55,442 nt of DNA, taken from CAZOKN01 sp964580525 (GTDB lineage: Bacteria; Pseudomonadota; Alphaproteobacteria; Rickettsiales; UBA6187). Of the stretch, positions 1-8,177 are shown in pieces; position 1 is the stretch's first letter, and every line of letters starts with the position of its first letter. The DNA is taken from contig CAZOKN010000007.1 of assembly GCA_964580525.1 (NCBI GenBank), positions 1 through 55,442 on the forward strand, in the 5' to 3' direction. The position numbers were made by a program, and so were the translations under genes. The notes below the pieces were generated by a model. It was not told the DNA's origin. It worked only from the letters and a program-made list of their open reading frames with translations, and made no database searches.

Positions 1-1351
1 GCATGATATGCGGTGAGTTATAGCTCATCAAACAGAAAAGAACGCGCGCTTTTTCACCACCCGAAAGCTCCTCAATTTTAGTATCAGATTTAGCTTTATC
101 AAAACCGAAACGCCCCAATATTCCACGGATTTTTGACTCAGGAGTATCCTTCATTGCATCGCGCAGAAGCTCGTAGCCCGTAGCTTTTAAATCCAACTCT
201 TCAGCCTGGTGCTGGGCAAAATAGCCCACACGCAACTTTGATGAACGATCAACTTCTCCGGATAGTTGTTCTATTGTGCCAGATAATAATTTTATTAACG
301 TTGACTTACCATTACCGTTTGCGCCAAGCAGAGCTATGCGATCTTGCATATCAATACGCAGATTAATATCTTTTAACACTGGTTTGCCAGGAGCATATCC
401 GATATCAACATTATCCAGCGTTATCATTGGCGGCGGTAATTTTTCAGGATCAGGAAATGTAAAGCTGATTGTACGATCAACTGCTACAGCATCAACCATG
501 CCCATTTTTTCAATCGATTTTAGACGACTTTGTGCCTGCCTTGCCTTACTTGCTGTAGCACGGAAACGATCAACAAATTCCATCATTTTCTTTTTCTGTG
601 CCTGTTGTTTTTCAAACAAAGCCTGTTGGTTATATAATTTCTGCGCACGCAAAACTTCAAACTGATCGTAATTTCCCGTATACATCGTCAATTTCAATTG
701 ATCGAGATGCGCGATATGCGTTACTGTTTTATTTAAAATATCGCGGTCGTGACTGATAATTATCAATGTGTTGTTATATGATGCCAGATAATTTTCCAGC
801 CAGACAATTGCTTCAAAGTCCAAGTGGTTTGTTGGCTCGTCAAGCATAAGTAAATCAGGATTGCGGAACAAAGCGGCAGCGAGTGCAACACGCATACGCC
901 AACCACCGGAAAAATCTGAGATCGGTTTACTTTGTGCATCATGGTTAAATCCCAAACCAGATAAAATAATGGAAGCACGCGCCGGTGCGTTATAAGCATC
1001 AATGTCGTTCAAACGGTTATAAATATCAGCAATACGATCAGGGTCAGTAGCAGTTTCTGCTTCTTCAAACAGGCTGGAACGCTCAGTATCAGCAGCTAAC
1101 ACTACATCGAGCAAAGTTGTATCATCATCTGGTAAATCTTGGCGCACCATGCCAACGGTTAGCCTTGGTGATACGTCAATTGTTCCGCTATCAAGCTCAA
1201 GTTCACGGGATATTAATTTGAAAAGGGTTGATTTTCCTGTACCATTTGGTCCAACAAGACCAACGCGATAACCTGCTGGAATTGTTAATGAAGCATGGTC
1301 TAGCAGCGTTCTGCCACCAACCCGGAATACTATATCTTGAAGTTTTAACAC
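1..1351 (-). CDS. ABC-F family ATPase (YheS/Uup-like), 3' end cut by the window
   Basis: Partial gene running leftward off the window; about 450 codons are visible from a GTG start at 1351. The translation begins MLKLQDIVFRVGGRTLLDHA and carries two ABC domains. The first has Walker A GPNGTGKST, the ABC-F signature FSGGWRMRV and Walker B LLMLDEPTNHLD. A basic, Gln/Lys-rich linker typical of ABC-F proteins follows, then a second Walker A (GANGNGKST) and signature (LSGGEKAR). There are no membrane segments, so it is a soluble ATPase and not a transporter. ABC-F proteins act at the ribosomal E site as translation factors or in antibiotic protection. The YheS-like layout (interdomain linker, no antibiotic-resistance hallmark I can recognise) favours a housekeeping role. 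Class is confident, subfamily is inferred. Confidence 0.9.
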   Translation of the reverse strand, partial: MLKLQDIVFRVGGRTLLDHASLTIPAGYRVGLVGPNGTGKSTLFKLISRELELDSGTIDVSPRLTVGMVRQDLPDDDTTLLDVVLAADTERSSLFEEAETATDPDRIADIYNRLNDIDAYNAPARASIILSGLGFNHDAQSKPISDFSGGWRMRVALAAALFRNPDLLMLDEPTNHLDFEAIVWLENYLASYNNTLIIISHDRDILNKTVTHIAHLDQLKLTMYTGNYDQFEVLRAQKLYNQQALFEKQQAQKKKMMEFVDRFRATASKARQAQSRLKSIEKMGMVDAVAVDRTISFTFPDPEKLPPPMITLDNVDIGYAPGKPVLKDINLRIDMQDRIALLGANGNGKSTLIKLLSGTIEQLSGEVDRSSKLRVGYFAQHQAEELDLKATGYELLRDAMKDTPESKIRGILGRFGFDKAKSDTKIEELSGGEKARVLFCLMSYNSPHIM

Positions 1352-1430
1352 AGTGACTCTTTTATCTCGAAATTATTACAAGGGCGGCAATATGTTATAT
1401 TATGAACATAAATGCAAGAGTTTTCTGGCA

Positions 1431-4394
1431 TTATTGTTGTCTTAGATGTGCATGGTTATTCAACATTTCTTTGCGAAGAATGTTTTGTACAGCCGTATAA
1501 CGCTCACTATTTAGACCATGCGATGATTCAGGATTTGATTTAGTATGGATAATTTTTCTTATATCGGCGGCCAAGTTTGGATCCGTGGTAGAGAATTTAT
1601 TTATTAGATTTTCAGCAACTTCTTCTTTTTTCTGCTGTTTAGCCAAAGGCGAATAAACAGTTTGTGTTGTAGCATCAATAAATTGACGCTGCAGTGTTTC
1701 AGTTTTTAAAGTTCCATCTTTAGATGCAAAAGTTATTGTTGTGTTCTGGCCAGGTATGCCTCGCAGAAGTGAAATTACCTGCTCTGTATTTAATCCTTCA
1801 CGTGCGATATTATGGCCATCAATTTCAGTTATAATTGCGCCAACTTCCATACCTTTACCAGCTATTTTGGCAAATGATCCGCCTGCAAATATTTCATCAA
1901 TACGGAAACCAGAAGGATTTCCTTTATCATTAAAAACAATAGAGCCTTTGCCTCCAAGTCCGCCATAAATACCGTGGCTTAAATCTGCATCTTTATTGTG
2001 TGTTATAACTTTATTTATCAAGATATCGCGTGATTTTTGTAAAATATCCAAATCTATAATTCTATATAACGAAATAGCCTGTTCGCTTGATAAGGCAATT
2101 TTTCCTTGTGTTAGAAAGTTAGTCACCATTATTTTCACTTCGGCAGAAGTAGCCTCGGGATTAAAATAATATTCGACACTAAGATGTTTTATAATGGCTT
2201 TAGCTTCCGGAAATTTATCGGCTATTTGGGCACTCGTTAATGAACTACGAACATTTTCCCATAGATAATTTTCTACATAGGAAGCAATTGGCTCTGAAGG
2301 AGGCTGAAATTTTGGCTTAGCTATGATTTTACCAGACATTTTATTTGAGGAAATAGTTTTATTACTAGTTTTAGAACTATCCAAAATTGCAGGTTTTTTA
2401 TTTTCAGTGTGATTTTTTTTACCAGTCTTCAAATTTTCTATTTCAGCCTTCAAAAGATCTTGTGCACAAGGATGTGCCGCATCACGATTTTGACGAACTA
2501 CAGCTTTTTTATCTTCAGTATATTTCTTTTTAAAATCAACTTGATCTTTATAACGACCATGTCTCAGTGAAGTGTGTTCGCTAGGACTATGATTATAATG
2601 CTCTTTAAATAAACGCTTTTGCTCTTTTCCTCCACGATAGACATATACTCCAGCCTTACCAGGAACTGTAATCTCATAACGTTTTCTGATTCTTTTGCCT
2701 TTTCCAAAGTGGTTGAATATGGGTGTAGTGTGATTATTAACTGTTTTTATCAAAGATGTTTTGCTTTTGATTTTTACACCTGGGCTTAATAAATCTTCAA
2801 CTAGGGGAGCAGATGCAAAAGTGTTTTTTTTGTCTGCAGGTTTTAATTTCTCCCCAGTTCCTCCACGTGCTTTGCCATTATTATTTCTTAAATATCCGTA
2901 GAAATGCTTATTAGGGTCTACTCCAACAACTTCATAATCAACATCGCCTGTTTGTTTTATTGTAACAATTTTTTCAATCCATTCAGAAGGAACGCCTGGT
3001 AGTGTAAACTCCCTGAAATTAGAGCCAAAGGCGTTATAATGGGTTAGTGATATCCCCTCTTGGCCATGAGGGGGACGTATAACATAAATCTTAGCTTCAC
3101 GTGCAGGAAATGGAACTTTTGAGCCAAATTTTTTGCTATAATTATGAAGTTTTCCATCAATTCCATAAAGCCCATCTTCTTTAGGAAAAGCATAACGTAA
3201 TGCAATTGGTAAAAAGAAAGTTGTTGCAGTGGCGTTAGAATTATTACCATATGGGTGCCAATCACTCTTTATGCTTGTACTAAAAAACGAATTTGGAGGA
3301 CAATGTGCTATGCCTGTTGGTGTCCACGGATCCTTATAATCCTGATTCGTTGAGCCCATTTTTGATGGAATGCCTCGGTATAGAACTTCTTCACCAGTGG
3401 TACTAACCAGCTCATAATCGTGCTGAATGCACATTTCTTCAAAAAATGCAAATTGCAGAGTTTGTTTTATCGAATCTTTAATTTTATTTTGCAAAAAATC
3501 TTCAGGTGTTTCGCCTAAAAGGCCGTTATTTAGAGCAAAAACATCTACTCCGTCGTACGATCCTAATAGTCGGCCATTGCTTAAAGTAAGGTGATAGAAA
3601 TCTGTATAAAGTTTTAAAAATTTATTATCATTTGCAGCGTCACAGTATGCAGCTGGATTTTCATAAACATCTCTAACCTGTCTCTCAATATTTTCATAGT
3701 CTTGTAGTGTTAAAGCAACTGAGTTAGATTTAAGTCGTTCAATAATATGCAGAGTATCTTTCGCGATACGCTCATTGCGACCCCAAGTTATTAAATTGTC
3801 TACGTTTAGTAATATTTGACTTTCTTTAGTCTGAAGAGCGATAGCGCTTTTAATCTTATTTTCTAAAAAATTTTGAGGTTTTTTTCCAAACTTTCCGCTA
3901 CGCGTGCCTAAAATATCTATCTCTTCACATTCGCGCAATTGATGGCCGCTTTCAAGTCTTAAACCATAAAAGGCATTTTCAATATTAGGAAAATTCTTAG
4001 ATTTTTTTGAATAAGGGTATCTTTCATGCATTTCATAGATATCTTGAATTTGCGCTTCTATTGCCTCCTCATCATTATCAGTTACTATTTCTATTGCCTC
4101 CTCATCATTATCAGTTACTATAAAGCCCTTATCTCTTAGCTGCGCAACAACACGGGCAGCATCATTTACAAAGCATTTTTCTACTATTGCACTGGTTTCA
4201 AAATCATTTTCGGCAATATTAACGCCACAGCGATTCTCTAAAATTCCTGCTAGAATTTGAAAACGATCGCTCTTTGCACCAGGTATTACTCTTCCAGTTT
4301 TACGATCTGTATAGTCTTTTTTTATGGCTTGGATTATTTCAGATTGTAATGTCATGTTTTTTTCTATCTTTAAACTGCTACTGTTATAATACAT
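1431..4394 (-). CDS. Large protein with ADP-ribosyltransferase-like segment and C-terminal PDZ domain
   Basis: 987 residues from ATG 4394; an internal ATG at 4355 (MTLQSE) is an alternative start and neither has a clear ribosome binding site. No signal peptide or membrane segment. Residues about 115-185 and 237-309 are two divergent copies of one module, each ending in FL-x-NKIK-x-x-I. Residues about 338-480 read like an R-S-E class ADP-ribosyltransferase: VLYRG (R340), FFSTS (S372-S374), strand KIYVIRPP and REFTLPG (E462). Residues 560-690 are basic and rich in Lys/Asn/Ser. Residues about 807-905 form a PDZ domain (YGGLGG, IFAGGSFAKIAG, EVGAIITEIDG) of the kind found in carboxy-terminal proteases, but no protease domain is present. 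The S-to-E spacing (90) is longer than usual, so the ART call is inference. A secreted effector or toxin is plausible. Confidence 0.6.
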   Translation of the reverse strand: MYYNSSSLKIEKNMTLQSEIIQAIKKDYTDRKTGRVIPGAKSDRFQILAGILENRCGVNIAENDFETSAIVEKCFVNDAARVVAQLRDKGFIVTDNDEEAIEIVTDNDEEAIEAQIQDIYEMHERYPYSKKSKNFPNIENAFYGLRLESGHQLRECEEIDILGTRSGKFGKKPQNFLENKIKSAIALQTKESQILLNVDNLITWGRNERIAKDTLHIIERLKSNSVALTLQDYENIERQVRDVYENPAAYCDAANDNKFLKLYTDFYHLTLSNGRLLGSYDGVDVFALNNGLLGETPEDFLQNKIKDSIKQTLQFAFFEEMCIQHDYELVSTTGEEVLYRGIPSKMGSTNQDYKDPWTPTGIAHCPPNSFFSTSIKSDWHPYGNNSNATATTFFLPIALRYAFPKEDGLYGIDGKLHNYSKKFGSKVPFPAREAKIYVIRPPHGQEGISLTHYNAFGSNFREFTLPGVPSEWIEKIVTIKQTGDVDYEVVGVDPNKHFYGYLRNNNGKARGGTGEKLKPADKKNTFASAPLVEDLLSPGVKIKSKTSLIKTVNNHTTPIFNHFGKGKRIRKRYEITVPGKAGVYVYRGGKEQKRLFKEHYNHSPSEHTSLRHGRYKDQVDFKKKYTEDKKAVVRQNRDAAHPCAQDLLKAEIENLKTGKKNHTENKKPAILDSSKTSNKTISSNKMSGKIIAKPKFQPPSEPIASYVENYLWENVRSSLTSAQIADKFPEAKAIIKHLSVEYYFNPEATSAEVKIMVTNFLTQGKIALSSEQAISLYRIIDLDILQKSRDILINKVITHNKDADLSHGIYGGLGGKGSIVFNDKGNPSGFRIDEIFAGGSFAKIAGKGMEVGAIITEIDGHNIAREGLNTEQVISLLRGIPGQNTTITFASKDGTLKTETLQRQFIDATTQTVYSPLAKQQKKEEVAENLINKFSTTDPNLAADIRKIIHTKSNPESSHGLNSERYTAVQNILRKEMLNNHAHLRQQ
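4056..4121 (-). repeat. 33-bp perfect tandem duplication inside the ART-like/PDZ gene
   Basis: A 33-bp unit occurs twice in direct succession (copies starting at 4056 and 4089). On the coding strand it gives the acidic 11-residue unit VTDNDEEAIEI/A twice. The duplication keeps the reading frame and its copies are identical, so it looks recent, for example a slippage product. Confidence 0.9.
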
Positions 4395-4589
4395 AATGAT
4401 TAAAAAGTAAACCTTTTATTTATATTTTAGGGTGGTAAATAAGCCCTAATTTCAATTAAAATTTGCTCAATGCGATTCCATGGTAATTTTTGTATAATTT
4501 ACTGCAGCTAACAATCGTAGACATTTAAAAATACTTTGATAATATCAACCCTTGGTTAACAACTTATAACTAATTTATGGTTGGGATTT

Positions 4590-5933
4590 ATGGTTTTTAT
4601 TAGACTTTTTGTATTGGCTTCCCTTTTGCTCATCAGCTCTAAATCCTTTGCTCAGGAAAATCAGGAAAATGTTCAGCCAACGCAGCAGCCAGCTTTAACT
4701 GTTGAAGAGCTGAAGAAAAATTTTGAAGCAATGAAGCAGCAAAGAAAATCTAATCCTAAAGATATGAATCTGAATTTTAATTTTGCTCAGATAGCTTTTC
4801 AGCTTGGTCAATTTAAAGATGCAGAAGAGGCATATAGGCAGATGCTTGATGTTGACCCTAACCTTGGTCGTGTGAAGTTGGATTTAGGTTTGATATATGC
4901 AAGAACTGCACGCTTTAAAGAAGCAAAGAAAGTTTTTGAGGATGTTTTGGCAACAAATCCGCCTGAAGAAGTTAAGAAAAATATTAATTCAGTTTTGACT
5001 AACATAGATAAAGCCTTAAAGCCTGATGTGTTTTCTTTATCTGCCAGTATGGGTATAAATCGTGATTCTAACGCAACTTCAGCAGCATCAACTGGTGAAA
5101 ATACTTACAGTAATATCTCTATACCTTTATCTTCGAGTTCTACAGCTCATAGAGATACCCAGTTTTTCGTGACAACTTCAGGATCTCACACTCATAAATT
5201 TGACATAGATAGCGATACTTATGGTCTTTCTCACACTTCAACATTGACATTTTATCGTACATATCAAGACACTGAGCATGGTTTGGACTTGAGATTATTG
5301 TCAGCAAAAACCGGCCCTACACTTGAATTAAAAAAGATAAGGACGCAAATAGGATTAAGCGGTAGCTACAGCCTGATAGAGTTGAACAGTGAACATTATA
5401 TGACCGATCCTTCTGGTGATCTATTGATTAGATATGCTGTGAATGACAGATTGTTGCTTGATACTACTACAACTTACGAATATAGAAAATTTTCTAACTC
5501 GCCTACTGTAACTACATATACAAATAAAACTGGTAATGCCATTCAGGATAAAGTTGGCGTAACTTTCCTTATGACACCAACTGACATGCTTAATGGTAAC
5601 GTGACGTGGCGTAAAGAAGAGGCAGCTAGTGATGAATTCGGCAATACTCAAGTGGGATTCTCTGCTGGTTATACTCACCAGTTTCCTCTTGGCATAGCTG
5701 CTAACGTTACTGGGGCATATAAAGAAACTGAATATAATGGTGTTGATGCAACGATAACTAGTTCAGTAGTGCGTCAAGATAAAGAAAGAAGCGTATCATT
5801 TATGTTGGCGAAGAAATTGCCTAAAAATATAACGCTGACTGGTGGTTATCAGTATAAAAATGTTTATTCCAACATCCAAAATTATGATTACGTGAATCAT
5901 AGATTTTCAACTGCTGTAGGTTGGACATTCTAA
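4590..5933 (+). CDS. TPR protein with C-terminal outer-membrane beta-barrel (Slam/DUF560-like)
   Basis: About 447 residues. The ATG at 4590 gives a good signal peptide (hydrophobic LFVLASLLLISS, cleavage near SFAQE); a TTG at 4581 is an alternative. Residues about 40-145 are TPR-like helices, with phrases such as LNFNFAQIAFQLGQFKDAEE and LGLIYARTARFKEA. From about 155 to the end the chain is Thr/Ser-rich with alternating polarity and a final aromatic residue (VGWTF), as expected of a beta-barrel; it opens with GINRDSNA, like the DSN motif of Slam/DUF560 barrels. It sits only 4 bp before the adenylate cyclase gene, so the two are probably cotranscribed. Likely an outer-membrane transporter or surface-assembly factor; the substrate is unknown. 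Confidence 0.65.
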   Translation: MVFIRLFVLASLLLISSKSFAQENQENVQPTQQPALTVEELKKNFEAMKQQRKSNPKDMNLNFNFAQIAFQLGQFKDAEEAYRQMLDVDPNLGRVKLDLGLIYARTARFKEAKKVFEDVLATNPPEEVKKNINSVLTNIDKALKPDVFSLSASMGINRDSNATSAASTGENTYSNISIPLSSSSTAHRDTQFFVTTSGSHTHKFDIDSDTYGLSHTSTLTFYRTYQDTEHGLDLRLLSAKTGPTLELKKIRTQIGLSGSYSLIELNSEHYMTDPSGDLLIRYAVNDRLLLDTTTTYEYRKFSNSPTVTTYTNKTGNAIQDKVGVTFLMTPTDMLNGNVTWRKEEAASDEFGNTQVGFSAGYTHQFPLGIAANVTGAYKETEYNGVDATITSSVVRQDKERSVSFMLAKKLPKNITLTGGYQYKNVYSNIQNYDYVNHRFSTAVGWTF

Positions 5934-5937
5934 ATCT

Positions 5938-8154
5938 ATGAAAAAACGGCTTTCTTTAATAATATCGTTATGTGTTCTAACCTTATCGATTTTTATAAAG
6001 ATATCTGATTTTGATATTGTAGAACAATTGCAGTTTCGGGTTTTTGATTCATTTCAAATCAGAAGTCCCAGACACTATACTCCTCAGCCTGTTAAAATAA
6101 TAGATATAGACGATGCGAGCCTTGAAAGGTTAGGGCAGTGGCCATGGCCACGTAACAAACTTGCTGCTGTTATTGATCGTTTGACCGAAGCTGGCGTTGC
6201 TGCTATCGCGACGGATATTGTCTTTGCAGAAGAAGACCGCACTTCGCCAAAAAACATACTTCCTATATGGAATCAGGAACAACAATTATCCTATTTGTTG
6301 AAAGATTTGCCGGATCACGATCGCCTTTTTGCTGAAGCCATACAAGATTCAAATGTGGTAAGCGGTTTTGTTCTGACAAATGATAAAAATAATAAAAAAG
6401 CTGCTGTGAAAGCCGGGTTTTCTTATGCAGGAAATGATCCAAAACCTTATTTACCATCATTTAACGGAGCTGTTATATCGCTGCCTTCAATAGAGGCTGC
6501 TGCTAAGGGTAATGGTGCGTTAAACAGTATCGCAGATAAAGACGGAATATTACGCAGAATGCCTATTATATTTCTGCAAGGAGATAGTTTTTATCCGACT
6601 TTGTCAGCTGAAGCTCTGCGCATAGCTCAAGGCGCATCAAGCTATACTATAAAATCATCAGGGGCTAATGGCGAAGAAAGTTTCGGTGATAATACGGGAA
6701 TAACAGCAATCAAAATCGGCAATTATCAAATTCCGACTGATGCTAACGGTAAGTTCTGGATATATTATACAGACTATGTTCCGGATCGTTATGTGCCTAT
6801 TTGGAAAATATTGGATCCAAAATTTGATTTATCATTTCTTGCAGGCGATATAATTTTTATAGGCACTAGCGCTGCCGGCCTCCGCGATATAAGGGCGACG
6901 CCCCTGAATCAGACAACAAGCGGGGTAGAAATTCATGCGCAGGCGATTGAACAAATTTTAACAGGAGAATTTTTAAAACGTCCGGATTGGATAAGCGGTG
7001 CAGAAATTATTTTTATGACCTTTGTGGGCTTTGTGGTTATTGCTATAATGGCTAATTTCTCAGCTTTGTGGGGAGCTTTATTTACAGTTGCAGCCTTGGC
7101 TGGAGCTGTTTCTTTTTCATGGTTTTCATTTATACATTATAGGGTTCTTATTGATCCTGTAACGCCCGGCATAGCCATAATACTTATTTATTTATCTGAG
7201 TCTTTAATACGCTATATAAGTTCAGAAAAAGAAAAGAAACAAGTGCGTGATGCTTTCAGCCATTATATGTCGCCGGCGCTGGTGGCGCAGCTTGCGGCCA
7301 ATCCTGAGAAACTACAACTTGGTGGTGAGACAAAAAATCTTACGTTTTTGTTTTGTGATATACGTGGATTCACAACAATTTCCGAGAGTTTTAACGCACA
7401 TGATTTGACTAAGTTTATCAATAATTTCCTGACACCAATGACTACTGTTATTTTAGGTAATAAGGGTACTATCGATAAATATATGGGTGATTGTATTATG
7501 GCGTTCTGGAATGCACCGTTGGACGACCCTGAACATTCAAGAAATGGCTGTATTTCCGCTTTACAGATGATAGCATCGCTGAAAGAATTAAATGAAAAAC
7601 AAGAGCGGGAAGCCAAGGAAAATGGCCGTAAATTTATACCTATCAATATTGGTGTAGGGCTAAATACAGGCGATGCATGCGTTGGTAATATGGGATCTGA
7701 TCAGCGTTTTGACTATTCTGTTTTGGGTGATGATGTAAACCTTGCTTCAAGGTTGGAAGGGCAGAGCAAAAACTATGGAGTTAATATAGTTATTGGCGAA
7801 AATACACGTCAATCTGTGAAGGATTTTGCCACTATGGAACTAGATTTAATTCAGGTTAAAGGCAAAACCAAACCTGTGCGTATTTATACGCTACTGGGCG
7901 ATGTTCAGCTTGCTAATGACAATAACTTCCAGACATTATCAGCAGTATTTTTGAAAATGTTGACTGAGTATCGCGCGAGAAATTGGCAAAAAGCTAATAA
8001 TTATTTGAAGGAAGGTAGAGAAATATTCGAAAATTCTTTGGAAAAATTACATATCGAAGGTCTGTTTGATTTATATGAAGAGCGTATTAAAACCTTCAAG
8101 AAAAACCCGCCACCAGAGGGCTGGGACGGGTCATATGTTGCTACGAGTAAGTAA
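5938..8154 (+). CDS. CHASE2-domain class III adenylate cyclase
   Basis: 738 residues. An N-terminal membrane helix (about 5-22) is followed by a CHASE2 sensor domain (about 25-345; QLQFRVFDSFQIRSP, DIDDASLERLGQWPWPR). Three close membrane helices follow (about 350-425), then a cytoplasmic class III cyclase domain (about 465-650). Catalytic residues are complete: metal Asp474 in FCDIRGFT, metal Asp518 in DKYMGDCIMAFW, Lys514 for ATP choice, and the GDDVNLASRLE block with the transition-state Asn and Arg. Lys514 and the Asp before SVLG favour ATP over GTP. CHASE2 faces the periplasm, so an envelope signal is probably converted to cAMP. Two cNMP-binding proteins encoded 3.2 kb downstream are the obvious receivers. 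Confidence 0.93.
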   Translation: MKKRLSLIISLCVLTLSIFIKISDFDIVEQLQFRVFDSFQIRSPRHYTPQPVKIIDIDDASLERLGQWPWPRNKLAAVIDRLTEAGVAAIATDIVFAEEDRTSPKNILPIWNQEQQLSYLLKDLPDHDRLFAEAIQDSNVVSGFVLTNDKNNKKAAVKAGFSYAGNDPKPYLPSFNGAVISLPSIEAAAKGNGALNSIADKDGILRRMPIIFLQGDSFYPTLSAEALRIAQGASSYTIKSSGANGEESFGDNTGITAIKIGNYQIPTDANGKFWIYYTDYVPDRYVPIWKILDPKFDLSFLAGDIIFIGTSAAGLRDIRATPLNQTTSGVEIHAQAIEQILTGEFLKRPDWISGAEIIFMTFVGFVVIAIMANFSALWGALFTVAALAGAVSFSWFSFIHYRVLIDPVTPGIAIILIYLSESLIRYISSEKEKKQVRDAFSHYMSPALVAQLAANPEKLQLGGETKNLTFLFCDIRGFTTISESFNAHDLTKFINNFLTPMTTVILGNKGTIDKYMGDCIMAFWNAPLDDPEHSRNGCISALQMIASLKELNEKQEREAKENGRKFIPINIGVGLNTGDACVGNMGSDQRFDYSVLGDDVNLASRLEGQSKNYGVNIVIGENTRQSVKDFATMELDLIQVKGKTKPVRIYTLLGDVQLANDNNFQTLSAVFLKMLTEYRARNWQKANNYLKEGREIFENSLEKLHIEGLFDLYEERIKTFKKNPPPEGWDGSYVATSK

Positions 8155-8177
8155 GATTCGTTACTACATATAAAATA

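Noticed and set aside
763..1002. Short minus-strand frame inside the ABC-F gene
   Set aside because: Different frame of the same strand; the ABC-F motifs are in the other frame throughout.
4556..4570. Second CtrA-like site before the barrel gene
   Set aside because: Only TTAA-N7-TAAC; too degenerate in AT-rich DNA to list as a feature.
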